Below, piece after piece: positions 1-7,977 of a stretch of DNA of 33,452 nucleotides. The notes beneath the pieces are model-generated. The model did no database searches, was not told where the DNA came from, and worked only from the letters and a program-made list of their open reading frames with translations. The position numbers and the translations under genes were made by a program. The stretch comes from Pseudotabrizicola sp. (GTDB lineage: Bacteria > Pseudomonadota > Alphaproteobacteria > Rhodobacterales > Rhodobacteraceae): positions 1 to 33,452 of the forward strand of contig NZ_JAUXOV010000058.1 in NCBI RefSeq assembly GCF_030684215.1, given 5' to 3'. The first letter of the stretch is position 1. Each line of letters starts with the position of its first letter.

Positions 1-5
1 ACGCC

Positions 6-371
6 TCAGTTGTCGAGGGAAGTGAAAATCTGGATCAACTGCAGGATCTTGTAGCTTTCAGCTTCGATCACCACGATCCGGTCGTCAACGATCGCATAGC
101 GCTGTCCATAGGGCAGCGGTGGCAGGTCATAACGCAGGAAATCGTCCAGATAAATCAGGTCAACTCTGTCTATGACCTCCCCGGTCCGGTCGCCGTTCAG
201 CCATTGATCAGTGGTCACACCCTTCTTGGCCTGACCCGGAGGCACACACGGTGGGTTTTTCTTGGCCAGACCCGGAGGGCAACCTTTGGTGTCTGCAAAT
301 GCAGCACCTGCGCTTATCACAGGCGTAAAGGCCATAAGGGAAATAGCAAGCAGGCTAGGGACAAATTTCAT
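6..371 (-). CDS. small exported protein of unknown function
   Basis: This is a protein of about 121 residues with a clear Sec signal peptide (Met-Lys start, hydrophobic core, Ala-rich cleavage region near residues 22-27). The mature part begins with a short Cys/Pro/Lys-rich repeat, CPPGLAKKNPPCVPPGQAKK, followed by an acidic C-terminal domain. Small exported proteins with this Pro-Pro-Gly-x-Ala-Lys-Lys motif and an RcnB-like tail are common in alphaproteobacteria, and some are linked to metal stress. I cannot name a specific function. Two in-frame ATGs lie six bases apart. The AAGGA ribosome site is about 8 bases before the second one and only 2 before the first, so I start at 371. It is followed in this window by a long untranslated gap and then the copper ATPase gene, on the same strand. 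Confidence 0.65.
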   Translation of the reverse strand: MKFVPSLLAISLMAFTPVISAGAAFADTKGCPPGLAKKNPPCVPPGQAKKGVTTDQWLNGDRTGEVIDRVDLIYLDDFLRYDLPPLPYGQRYAIVDDRIVVIEAESYKILQLIQIFTSLDN

Positions 372-579
372 GGTCATGGTCCTTTTTGGGCTTCAAACCA
401 TTAACGTGCAGATCGTGAACTGGTTCCGTTCCGTGCTTCGGACAGGGCAATTGGACACACCACCGAGGCCTGGGATCGTACATAGAAAAGCGGTCTGAAT
501 TGAAATCGGTGTACGCCGCGTTGGGACGTTGAGTGGTCGTTGGTCGTAGCGATCCGGTACATTGATATCCGGAAAGGCC

Positions 580-790
580 GCTGTGCCAGTCGGCCATCCA
601 CAAACCGCCCTCCAAGCGCGAGGTTCCTGCAACCACATCAACAATCTCGCCAGTACCGCCGACTACGGTCGCGGCGATCAAGTCAAGCGGCGCCTGCGGA
701 TGGTCTTCAAACCAACTCGCCTGGCCAATTCCCTGCCCTGACAGACGCCTTCCCAGCAGTTCGTCTGCGCGGGCAAAGTCCGCTGTGCCT
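580..790 (-). pseudogene. remnant of a class I SAM-dependent methyltransferase
   Basis: Read on the minus strand, this stretch gives a continuous peptide that includes ASWFEDHPQAPLDLI and then GEIVDVVAGTSRL. It resembles the N-terminal part of small class I methyltransferases, in which a VSWFQ-x-x-P segment precedes motif I (VDVGGGxSRL). After about 70 codons the similarity stops and no plausible C-terminal half follows. I see no credible start codon, because the upstream frame runs into the end of the copper ATPase gene. I read it as a decayed fragment. The rest of the gap at 378-580 holds no gene I can support. Confidence 0.45.
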
Positions 791-3166
791 TCAAAGAACC
801 ACTCGCCGCAGCCGCAATGCGTTGGTGATGACCGAAACCGACGACAGGCTCATCGCCGCAGCCGCAATCATCGGTGACAGCAAAAGGCCAGTCACGGGAT
901 AAAGCATTCCTGCTGCGATCGGCACGCCAAGCGCGTTGTAGGCGAAGGCGAAGAACAGATTCTGCTTGATGTTGCGCAGGGTGGCGCGGGCGAGTTTGCG
1001 GGCTCGTACGATGCCCATGAGATCTCCGCCCAGCAGGGTGATCCCGGCGCTTTCCATCGCCACATCTGCCCCCGTGCCCATGGCGATACCGACGTCGGCC
1101 GCGGCCAGCGCAGGCGCGTCATTGACGCCGTCGCCGGCCATGGCAATCTTGTGACCTTCACGGCGCAACTGGTCGATCAAGTCCTTTTTGGCCTCGGGGA
1201 GCACGCCTGCCCGCACCTCGTCTATGCCAAGCGTGCTCGCCACAGCTTGCGCCGTGCGTTCGTTGTCGCCGGTTGCCATGATGACGCGCAGCCCCTGCGC
1301 ATGCAGTTCCCTGATCGCCTGTGCGGTCGACTCCTTGATCGGATCTGCGACGGCGACGATGCCTGCAAGCACACCATCAACAGCGATGAACATCGCGGTC
1401 TTGCCCTCGGCGCGCAGAGTGTCGGCCTGAACCTCCGCACGCGCAGTGTCCAAGCCCATTTCCTGCATCATAGCTGCGTTGCCAAGCGCAACAGAGCGGT
1501 CTTTGACCTTGCCGCGGACACCCTTGCCGGTGACCGCCTCGAATCCTGTAGCCTCTTGTCGGGACGCGCCCTGCGCGTCAGCCCCCTCGACAATGGCTTC
1601 GGCAAGCGGATGTTCCGACCCACGTTCCAGCGCCGCAGCAAGGGACAACAGGTCTGCGACTGCCACGTCCCCAAGCGTCACCGTATCGGTGAGCTTGGGC
1701 TTGCCCATGGTCAACGTGCCAGTCTTGTCGACGATCAGCGTATCGACTCCCGCCATCCGCTCCAGCGCCTCAGCGTCTTTGATCAGCACGCCCGCCTGCG
1801 CGCCGCGTCCGGCCGCCGTCGTAATCGAAATCGGGGTGGCAAGACCCAACGCGCAGGGGCAGGCGATGATCAGCACCGACACCGCCGAGGCGATGGCAAA
1901 GACGAGGGCAGGCTCAGGGCCAAAGATCATCCAGGCTGCGAAGGCCAGAATTGCGATGCCGACCACGGTCGGTACAAAGATCGCGGACACCCGATCCGCC
2001 AGCCCTTGGATTGGTGCGCGCGACCGGCGCGCGTTCGACACCATGGCCACGATCTGCGCCAAAACGGTGTCGGCGCCAACCTTGCCAGCCTCGATAACAA
2101 GACTTCCGTTCTTGTTGATGGTGGCCCCGGTCACTGCATCGCCCGGCCCTTTTTCGACCGGCATCGACTCGCCGGTCAGCATGCTTTCGTCCAGGGATGA
2201 ATGACCTTCGATCACCACGCCGTCGACTGGCACCGCGTCTCCGGGGCGCACACGCAGCCGGTCGCCCTCCATGATGTTTTCCAAAGGCGCATCATATTCA
2301 GTGCCGTCCGGCAAAATGCGCCGCGCCGTCTTTGGCGCGAGGTCGAGAAGCGCGCGGATTGCATCGCCGGTGCGTTCGCGTGCGCGCAGTTCCAAGACCT
2401 GGCCGACAAAGACCAAAGCCACAATCACCACCGCCGCTTCATAGTAGGTGCCAACGCCGTGACCCATCCGGTAGACTTCAGGGAAGACGCCAGGCAGGAA
2501 TGTCGCGACCAGAGAATAGAGGTAGGCCGCCGCCACCCCAAGGCTGATCAGCGTCCACATGTTGGGCGACCGGTTCACCATGGAGTCCCAGCCTCGCTTG
2601 AAGAAAGGAAGGGCCGCCCAAAGGATGATCGGCGTCGCCAACGCGAACTCCAGGTAACTGGCCACCTGATGCCCGATCCAGTCGCGCACCGGCAGAGCCA
2701 CGAACTCTCCCATCGTCAACACAATCAGCGGCACCGCTGCCGCAACTGAGATCCACATGCGTCGGGCGAAATCGGTCAACTCGTGGCTGGGCTCGTCCGT
2801 GGGCAGCATCGGCTCCAGCGCCATGCCGCAGATCGGGCATGAGCCGGGCGCATCGCGGATGATCTCGGGGTGCATCGGGCAGGTATACTGCACATTGGCC
2901 GGGGCAACTTTCTTGCGCCCCGCCGCACGGCCGGAGGCGTAGAACCACGGATCGGCCTGAAACTTCGTCTGGCACTTGCCCGAGCAGAAATGGAAGTCCT
3001 TGCCACCAAACGCCTCGGTCCGCGTGTCGGGTTTCAGCGTGACGGTCATGCCGCAGACTGGGTCGATGGACGTTGGCCCGGTGCCAGTTTCTGGAACACC
3101 CCCCCGGCCCTCGGGCATATCGGGGTCTGGATGGGCGTGGCTGCTGTGCGGATCGGTGGATTTCAT
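791..3166 (-). CDS. copA: copper-translocating P1B-type ATPase
   Basis: This 791-residue protein should export Cu(I) from the cytoplasm using ATP. The domain order is: a His-rich N-terminus, a YHS domain (about residues 33-77, with CGM and FCSGKC), and a heavy-metal-binding domain (about 93-119, CPMHPE and CPICGM). The core follows: TGES actuator loop (331-334), the intramembrane CPC metal site (436-438), the phosphorylated Asp480 in DKTGT, the His-Pro pair of the nucleotide domain (519-520), and GDGVNDAP (678-685). The last helices carry a YN pair and MSLSS, the pattern of Cu(I) transporters. The usual N-terminal HMA (CxxC ferredoxin-like) domain is absent and replaced by YHS plus HMBD. An AGGAGA ribosome site precedes the ATG. 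The promoter just upstream looks CueR-type, so induction by copper is likely. Confidence 0.95.
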   Translation of the reverse strand: MKSTDPHSSHAHPDPDMPEGRGGVPETGTGPTSIDPVCGMTVTLKPDTRTEAFGGKDFHFCSGKCQTKFQADPWFYASGRAAGRKKVAPANVQYTCPMHPEIIRDAPGSCPICGMALEPMLPTDEPSHELTDFARRMWISVAAAVPLIVLTMGEFVALPVRDWIGHQVASYLEFALATPIILWAALPFFKRGWDSMVNRSPNMWTLISLGVAAAYLYSLVATFLPGVFPEVYRMGHGVGTYYEAAVVIVALVFVGQVLELRARERTGDAIRALLDLAPKTARRILPDGTEYDAPLENIMEGDRLRVRPGDAVPVDGVVIEGHSSLDESMLTGESMPVEKGPGDAVTGATINKNGSLVIEAGKVGADTVLAQIVAMVSNARRSRAPIQGLADRVSAIFVPTVVGIAILAFAAWMIFGPEPALVFAIASAVSVLIIACPCALGLATPISITTAAGRGAQAGVLIKDAEALERMAGVDTLIVDKTGTLTMGKPKLTDTVTLGDVAVADLLSLAAALERGSEHPLAEAIVEGADAQGASRQEATGFEAVTGKGVRGKVKDRSVALGNAAMMQEMGLDTARAEVQADTLRAEGKTAMFIAVDGVLAGIVAVADPIKESTAQAIRELHAQGLRVIMATGDNERTAQAVASTLGIDEVRAGVLPEAKKDLIDQLRREGHKIAMAGDGVNDAPALAAADVGIAMGTGADVAMESAGITLLGGDLMGIVRARKLARATLRNIKQNLFFAFAYNALGVPIAAGMLYPVTGLLLSPMIAAAAMSLSSVSVITNALRLRRVVL

Positions 3167-3224
3167 AGCGTTCTCCTGTCGCGGTCAGCGCCGCGCGAAG
3201 GCAGATGCAAAGGCCTACCGACTC

Positions 3225-3257
3225 ACGATGCTCCCTCCCATCATTGGAAGGTCAAGC
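3225..3257 (-). promoter_or_regulatory. CueR/MerR-type promoter of the copper ATPase gene
   Basis: On the minus strand there is a -35 element TTGACC (3250-3255), a 19-bp spacer, and a weak -10 region (3225-3230). Inside the spacer lies the imperfect dyad ACCTTCC-N7-GGAGGGA (3232-3252; 5 of 7 pairs match). A stretched 19-bp spacer with an ACCTTCC dyad is the standard layout of copper-responsive MerR-family (CueR) promoters. No MerR-family gene is present in the window, so the regulator must be encoded elsewhere. The element lies between the stop codon of the DUF302 gene and the ATPase start. Confidence 0.7.
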
Positions 3258-3280
3258 GAAGATTGCAGCTGCTGGTGCAA

Positions 3281-3667
3281 TCAAATTGCCGCAACAACTT
3301 TGTCCAGTAGGTCGCGCACCTGACCTGCGACGGCATTCAATGCGGGATTTTTGATGGCCTGCATCGACACCACCGGATCAATCGCACTTACCTCGACCCC
3401 GTCTTCGACCTCGCGCAGGATAACGTTGCAGGGGAGCATCGCACCGACGCGGGGTTCCATCCCGATAGCTTCCAGAGCCATCTTCGGGTTGCAGGCCCCG
3501 AGAATCCGGTAGGCTGACATACTCACGTCCAGCTTCTTCTTCATCGTTGCCTTGACGTCGATTTCAGTCAATACGCCAAAGCCGTTTGCGGATAGTGCGG
3601 CCCGCGTCCGGGCGTCGACCACGTCAAAATCGACACCCGTGATCAGGCGGTTGATCGTGTAGTCCAT
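3281..3667 (-). CDS. DUF302 domain protein
   Basis: This 128-residue soluble protein fills a single DUF302 domain. Recognisable features are the opening 'YTINRLITGVDFDVV' strand, the central GFGVLTEIDVKATMKKKL, and the 'ILGACNP' and 'MLPCNVILRE' segments. The family is small and cytoplasmic or periplasmic, often sits next to copper, silver or redox-stress genes, and has no assigned biochemical activity. There is no signal peptide here. An AAGGA ribosome site precedes the ATG by 7 bases. It lies in a same-strand run with the 37-residue membrane peptide and the EF-hand protein upstream, and the copper ATPase downstream. Two conserved cysteines (in GACNP and LPCNV) could bind metal, but that is inference. 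Confidence 0.85.
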   Translation of the reverse strand: MDYTINRLITGVDFDVVDARTRAALSANGFGVLTEIDVKATMKKKLDVSMSAYRILGACNPKMALEAIGMEPRVGAMLPCNVILREVEDGVEVSAIDPVVSMQAIKNPALNAVAGQVRDLLDKVVAAI

Positions 3668-3682
3668 GGGGTTTCCTTTAAG

Positions 3683-3796
3683 CTATTTGCGCAAGTATTT
3701 GACCAGCGCCGCAATCGCGAGGCCGACCAGCACAATGGTCACGATCATCCAGAGCCAGCCGAAGCCCATTCCAAATCCCATACCATAGCCGTTCAT
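3683..3796 (-). CDS. 37-residue single-pass membrane peptide
   Basis: This is a short gene for a 37-residue peptide beginning MNGYGMGFGMGFGW. It continues into one hydrophobic helix (LWMIVTIVLVGLAIAALV) and ends with a basic tail, KYLRK. Two in-frame ATGs exist, at 3802 and 3796. The strong AGGAGG lies only 2 bases from the first and 8 from the second, so translation should begin at 3796. The Gly/Met-rich N-terminus would face outward or bind metal. Small Met/Gly-rich membrane peptides like this are common in metal-resistance islands. Its position between the Met-rich EF-hand gene and DUF302, all on one strand, supports a role in the same response. No function is known to me. Confidence 0.7.
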   Translation of the reverse strand: MNGYGMGFGMGFGWLWMIVTIVLVGLAIAALVKYLRK

Positions 3797-3824
3797 CTTC
3801 ATGGCCTCCTGATCTGTGTTGGGA

Positions 3825-3866
3825 TTTCTCCCGCTACCCGGAGCTTCGCCCAGTTAGCGGGAGAAA
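3825..3866. terminator. strong intergenic hairpin between EF-hand gene and membrane-peptide gene
   Basis: A perfect 12-bp inverted repeat, TTTCTCCCGCTA / TAGCGGGAGAAA, with an 18-base loop lies directly after the EF-hand stop codon and before the next gene's ribosome site. In the minus-strand transcript it is not followed by a U-run, so it is more likely an mRNA-stabilising or partial-attenuation structure than a strong intrinsic terminator. Confidence 0.55.
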
Positions 3867-3874
3867 AAGGCGCG

Positions 3875-4378
3875 TCAGTTGTTGCCCATCATTCCATGAC
3901 CCATGCCCGGCATGTTGCCCTGCTGCCCACCCATGTTGCTTTGCATCATGTCTGCCATGGCGGCCATTTCAGCCTCCGTCACTTGCGCATCCCCATCGGC
4001 GTCGTGCATCTGGAAGGCACGCACGGTCATTGGTCGGGTATGAGCCGCGTGCATCACCGCAAATTCCTCCAGCGACAAAGTGCCGTTGGCGTCGGTGTCG
4101 TAGGTCTTGAGTTCAGCCTGAATTCCGGCTGTCATTTCCTCGGGGATGAGCGTGCCGTCTTTGTTGGTATCGAATGTGGCCATCGCATAGCTCTGGCCGC
4201 CGGCCATCATTCCCATGGCGCCACCCATCATACCGCCATGCTGGCCCATCATTCCCATGCCTCCGTCCATCATACCATCATGCTGCATCTGGCCCTGCTG
4301 GGCGACGACCGGTACGGCGACAGCGGCAACGCCAAGGGCGGCAACGGTAGCGAGGGCGAATTTTGTCGAACGTTTCAT
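3875..4378 (-). CDS. exported Met-rich EF-hand protein
   Basis: This is a 167-residue periplasmic protein with a signal peptide ending near VVAQQ (residue 27). Two Met/Gly/His-rich segments (31-59 and 141-165) flank three EF-hand-like loops: DTNKDGTLIPEE (70-81), DTDANGTLSLEE (94-105) and DADGDAQVTEAE (126-137). All three keep Asp at position 1 and Glu at position 12. The EF loops should bind calcium. The dense methionines suggest binding of Cu(I) or Ag(I), as in other periplasmic copper-buffering proteins. AGGAGAG precedes the ATG by 6 bases. It is transcribed away from the response-regulator gene, across a gap that carries an inverted repeat, which suggests control by that regulator. Confidence 0.85.
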   Translation of the reverse strand: MKRSTKFALATVAALGVAAVAVPVVAQQGQMQHDGMMDGGMGMMGQHGGMMGGAMGMMAGGQSYAMATFDTNKDGTLIPEEMTAGIQAELKTYDTDANGTLSLEEFAVMHAAHTRPMTVRAFQMHDADGDAQVTEAEMAAMADMMQSNMGGQQGNMPGMGHGMMGNN

Positions 4379-4469
4379 TCTGTCTCTCCTGGATCAGATT
4401 GCGATGGGTCCAATCTGGGAGCGAGGTGTCCCACAGGTTTGTCAGGGCGACGCCTGTTTTGTATCAAAC

Positions 4470-4505
4470 TGTCGCAAGCCAAGGTCCTGAGAGAGGTTTG
4501 CGACA
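4470..4505. promoter_or_regulatory. inverted repeat between the EF-hand gene and the two-component genes
   Basis: A perfect inverted repeat, TGTCGCAA (4470-4477) and TTGCGACA (4498-4505), has its half-site centres 28 bp apart. It lies in the 181-bp divergent gap between the Met-rich EF-hand gene and the OmpR-type regulator. It is a good candidate binding site for that regulator, giving both autoregulation and control of the divergent effector genes. No experimental evidence is available from sequence alone. Confidence 0.5.
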
Positions 4506-4559
4506 ATCTTCTGTCCGCAGTTCCACTGCGTTCAGCTAGGGTCGACATCAGGAGACAAG

Positions 4560-5285
4560 ATGATGACCCCGCCGCCGCATATTCTGATCGTCGATGACCA
4601 CCGCGATATCCGCGATGCGCTGGTGAAGTATCTGGAAAAGAACGGCATGCGCGCGACTTCTGCCGCCAATGCCGTGGCAATGGATGCTGCGATGAAGGTG
4701 GGTCAATTTGATCTGATCGTATTGGACGTGATGATGCCAGGCGAAGATGGCCTTTCGGTCTGCCGACGTTTGCGCGCACAGGGTGCCATTCCGATCTTGA
4801 TGCTGACCGCCCTGGGTGACGAAACTGATCGTATCGTGGGGTTGGAGGTCGGGGCGGACGACTATCTGCCCAAACCCTTCAATCCGCGTGAGTTGCTGGC
4901 CCGGATCAAGGCGATCCTGCGCCGATCCGACCGGGGGGGCGTCGTGGGTGGCAGTCTTGCCGGGCACAAATTGGCCTTCGACCGATGGGTGCTTGATACC
5001 GACCGCAGGACCCTGACCGACGACGATGGCATCGAGGTCGCACTGACAACCGCAGAATTCCGTCTGCTGACCGTGTTTCTGGAACGGCCGCGCTTCGTGC
5101 TCAGCCGCGAACAACTTCTCGATCTTACATCGGGTCGCGCCGCACAGGTGTTTGACCGTACCATCGACAACCAGATTAGCCGCTTGCGCCGCAAGATCGA
5201 GGCCGATCCGGCCAAGCCTAAACTGATCGCAACTGTTTGGGGTGGTGGCTACAGCCTTGCCGCTGACGTCAGTGCAATGCCATGA
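4560..5285 (+). CDS. OmpR-family response regulator
   Basis: This 241-residue regulator has an N-terminal receiver domain with the acidic pair Asp12-Asp13, phospho-acceptor Asp56 (in VLDVMMPGEDG), Thr83 and Lys105 (PKPF). Its C-terminal winged-helix domain ends in the typical RRKIEADPAKPKLIATVWGGGY recognition-and-wing region. It should be phosphorylated by the adjacent kinase and bind DNA as a dimer. A CAGGAGA site precedes the ATGATG start. Its stop overlaps the kinase start as ATGA, so the two are translationally coupled. Its place beside copper genes suggests a CopR/CusR-like role, but the receiver sequence alone does not show the signal. I therefore assign no symbol. Confidence 0.93.
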   Translation: MMTPPPHILIVDDHRDIRDALVKYLEKNGMRATSAANAVAMDAAMKVGQFDLIVLDVMMPGEDGLSVCRRLRAQGAIPILMLTALGDETDRIVGLEVGADDYLPKPFNPRELLARIKAILRRSDRGGVVGGSLAGHKLAFDRWVLDTDRRTLTDDDGIEVALTTAEFRLLTVFLERPRFVLSREQLLDLTSGRAAQVFDRTIDNQISRLRRKIEADPAKPKLIATVWGGGYSLAADVSAMP

Positions 5286-6685
5286 GCGCGCGCTTCCCGA
5301 TATTGCGCAAGCTATTCCCGCAATCTCTTGGCGGGCAGTTGCTGATCATGTTGCTTTTGGCGTTGGCCATCACACAGGGTCTTGGCCTGTTGCTGCTGAC
5401 AGACGAGCGAAACCGGGCAGTTCGTGCAGCCCTCGGGCTGGAGGCGGCAGGGCGCGCCGCGAATGTTGTCTTGCTTCTGGATGGCGCCCCCAGTGATCTG
5501 CGCACGTCGATACTCCGCGCGGCAGATTCTCCGCTTGTCCGTTTTGAAGTCGGGCCCGAGCCCGCAGCGTCCCACGACAGCGCCGAGGCGGACATGGTTC
5601 TGCGCCAGATCCGCCAAATCCTTGGCGAGCCGGAACGGGAAGTTCGCGCCGATGTTCATGCGCTTTCCCTTGCGTCCCTGCCATTGCCAGAGGGAGTACC
5701 TGCGTCCATGCGCCCGATGCATGAGGCGATGATGGCGGGGCGGACTGACCCCATTGAGCTGACGCTGTCGATCCGTCTTGCGGCGGGCGATTGGCTCAAC
5801 GTGCGCACGATGTTTTACCGCCCTGCCCTGCAATTGACCCCGCAGGCCCTGCTGCCAGTGGTGTTAATGGCCGTGGCGGTAGCTTTGGTGGCATGGTGGA
5901 CCGCGCGGCGCGTCGTCGGCCCGATGCGTGCTCTTGCTATTGGCGCCGACCGCTTGGGCCGTGGACTTGATGCCGATCCGCTGCCGATGACGGGGCCGTC
6001 CGAGGTGCGCGAGACGACGCAGGCCTTCAACCGGATGAAAGCTCGACTGACCCGCTTTGTGAACGAGCGCACGCACATGCTCGCAGCCCTGAGTCATGAT
6101 TTGCGATCGCCCCTTACAGCAATGCGGCTCAGAATCGAAATGCTGGACGAAACCGAGGATAGCGTACGCCTGAGGGCATTGGTCGAGGAAATGCAGGCCA
6201 TGGTCGAGGCGACCTTGGAATTCGCACGCGGGGTTGCACGGGCAGAGCCCACCGCTGAAGTCGATCTTGTCGCCCTGCTCGCTGATCTGGTCAACGACGT
6301 AGGGGAAGATCGGGCCAATCTTGCCCCGTCGTCGCCTCTGCCAATTACCATTCGCCCGCACGCCCTGAACCGCGCTCTAAGGAACCTGATCGATAATGCT
6401 GTCCGCTATGGCGGTGTCGCGATGGTTACGTTGGACCGAGCGCCGGGATTGGCCGTCATCACCATCGCGGACAAGGGCCAAGGATTGCCAGAAGAACAGC
6501 TTGAAGCGGTCTTTGAACCGTTCGTGCGGTTGGAAGGGTCTCGCAGCCGAGATACCGGCGGCGTCGGTCTCGGGCTGGCAATCGCACGCACAATCATTCA
6601 GGCGCACGGCGGGACAGTCGTTCTCCGCAACATGGCGGCAGGTGGGCTGGAAGCAGTTGTGTGTTTGCCACTCGGTGATGCGTGA
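5282..6685 (+). CDS. sensor histidine kinase
   Basis: This 467-residue membrane kinase has TM helices at about 18-39 and 188-207, and a periplasmic sensor of about 145 residues between them. A HAMP linker (about 209-260) follows, then the H-box with His272 (AALSHDLRSPL) and the ATPase domain: N-box Asn368/Asn372, G1 DKGQGLP (397-403) and G2 GGVGLGLAIA (426-435). The sensor is unrelated to known folds by eye, but it has a Met/His cluster, MRPMHEAMM (143-151), close to TM2 that could bind copper or silver. It overlaps the response-regulator stop by 4 bases. I infer a metal-sensing kinase controlling the divergent Met-rich EF-hand gene. Confidence 0.93.
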   Translation: MSARFPILRKLFPQSLGGQLLIMLLLALAITQGLGLLLLTDERNRAVRAALGLEAAGRAANVVLLLDGAPSDLRTSILRAADSPLVRFEVGPEPAASHDSAEADMVLRQIRQILGEPEREVRADVHALSLASLPLPEGVPASMRPMHEAMMAGRTDPIELTLSIRLAAGDWLNVRTMFYRPALQLTPQALLPVVLMAVAVALVAWWTARRVVGPMRALAIGADRLGRGLDADPLPMTGPSEVRETTQAFNRMKARLTRFVNERTHMLAALSHDLRSPLTAMRLRIEMLDETEDSVRLRALVEEMQAMVEATLEFARGVARAEPTAEVDLVALLADLVNDVGEDRANLAPSSPLPITIRPHALNRALRNLIDNAVRYGGVAMVTLDRAPGLAVITIADKGQGLPEEQLEAVFEPFVRLEGSRSRDTGGVGLGLAIARTIIQAHGGTVVLRNMAAGGLEAVVCLPLGDA

Positions 6686-6763
6686 TCTCACCTCACAAGA
6701 GCGTCCAACATTCTTGGGCTATCGAAGCCGACCCTCAGAAAAAGCTGTGGTCACATCTGGCTG

Positions 6764-6962
6764 CTAAACCTCCGCACGCCACATCCTGAATCGCCCCTGT
6801 CCAGTCACCTCGCGGATCAGCCCACGCGCCTCTATCCAAGCCAGGTTTCGCTGGACAGCCGCACGGCTGGCGCCGATCAGAGCCTCAGCAATCGGTGCAG
6901 AGACCAAGGGCCATTCGGTCAATGCAGCGCGCAAAGCTGGAGGCGTACGGCCGGACAACACC
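6764..6962 (-). pseudogene. C-terminal fragment of a DUF1612/HTH protein
   Basis: The reading frame ends with about 64 residues nearly matching the C-terminal helix-turn-helix of the intact gene at 28501-29496: LSGRTPPALRAALTEWP, then SRAAVQRNLAWIEARGLIR and EVTGQGRFRMW. Upstream of about 6962 the similarity stops and the remaining N-terminal residues look random. It is therefore a 5'-truncated relic rather than a small gene. The DNA differs from the intact copy at many third positions, so it is an old paralogue and not a recent duplication. Confidence 0.75.
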
Positions 6963-7143
6963 GACAATGGCGAAGAATTTAGCGATGTTGGTGCTGAGGC
7001 GCTGCGCCGGGCATCGGTCCATCGACCGCTTGAACAGGCGTATCTCAGCCACATGCCGGAGGCTTGGAAAGCGGTATCCGTGATGCAGTCTGGGAGTTTG
7101 GCGTCAGCAAGATCGCAGCCAACCGTTCAACCCCGTAAAACCT

Positions 7144-7977
7144 CTACTGAACTGGCTTTCTACAGATGATCTGAACCGGGCGCGTTCTTTGCTCTTCAAT
7201 GTTGCGCGCGGCGTTGCGGATCTTCTGTGGGGCTGTTTTGCCCAAAAGGATGTGAACCCCGAACAGGGGCAATTCTCCTTTCTCCGCCAGCGCCATCGCT
7301 CCTTTGTAACCTTCGAGATACTTGTCACCAGTATCGGTGACTTCAATTCCGGCGAAGCCCGCTTTTTCCAGACGCACCTCCGTTTCGGACGGGGTCACAA
7401 GAAACGCGCCAGTGCCATCATCGGACCAGGGCACCGGATGGTGCGGAGAGCCTGCAGCGCCAAGGCCGTGTTCCGTCAAGGCAAAGAAAGCTCCGGGCTT
7501 CAAAACGCGAAATGCTTCGCCAAAAAAGCTGTCGCGATCGGCCACGTTCATCGTGACGTGCTGCGCATAGGCGCCGTCGAACACCTCGTCGTCGTAGAGC
7601 AGCTTCTGGCCATCCCCACACTGTATCGTGACACGCCCTTCCAACCCTACAAGTTGGGTTAGCTTGTTTGCTGCCTCGACGAACGGTTCTGTTATGTCGA
7701 TGCCGTCCACTTGGCAGTCAAATCGATCGGCAAGATACCTCGCCGGCCCGCCGATCCCGCAACCAATGTCCAGAACATGGTCCCCTTGGCGGATCGGCAG
7801 TATGTCGGCCAACTCCTTGGTTGCGGGAAAGCCCCGCGCATGAAAGTGATCAACTGGCGCCAACTGTGCGATGGTGACCGTCGCAGGATCGATCCCCGCG
7901 GCCTTCATCGCATCAAGCACCATTGAAAAGACGTCGCCCCTGCCCCAGTGGTCCGAGATTGATTGTGGATCCGCCAT
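7144..7977 (-). CDS. class I SAM-dependent methyltransferase
   Basis: This is a 277-residue methyltransferase. Motif I is VLDIGCGIGGPARYLA (residues 68-82). The acidic ribose-binding residue follows at DGIDITE, and the adenine-contact segment is CGDGQKLLYDDEVFDGAYAQH. The N-terminal extension and the HVTMNVADRDSFFGEAFRVLKPGG-like region resemble the sarcosine/dimethylglycine and tocopherol/ubiquinone methyltransferase group. The acceptor substrate cannot be told. GGAGG lies 7 bases before the ATG. It stands alone: downstream is the DUF1612 relic and upstream a gene-poor gap, so no operon partner indicates a pathway. Confidence 0.88.
   Translation of the reverse strand: MADPQSISDHWGRGDVFSMVLDAMKAAGIDPATVTIAQLAPVDHFHARGFPATKELADILPIRQGDHVLDIGCGIGGPARYLADRFDCQVDGIDITEPFVEAANKLTQLVGLEGRVTIQCGDGQKLLYDDEVFDGAYAQHVTMNVADRDSFFGEAFRVLKPGAFFALTEHGLGAAGSPHHPVPWSDDGTGAFLVTPSETEVRLEKAGFAGIEVTDTGDKYLEGYKGAMALAEKGELPLFGVHILLGKTAPQKIRNAARNIEEQRTRPVQIICRKPVQ

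Noticed and set aside
1151-2200. A long open frame of 349 codons on the plus strand within the copper ATPase region
   Set aside because: It lies wholly antisense to the ATPase gene, has no ribosome site and shows no family motif. GC-rich third positions make such frames common.
6986-7080. A short plus-strand frame that could read GAEALRRASVHRPLEQAYLS
   Set aside because: It looks coding-like but is only about 30 codons with no start site and no family match that I can defend.
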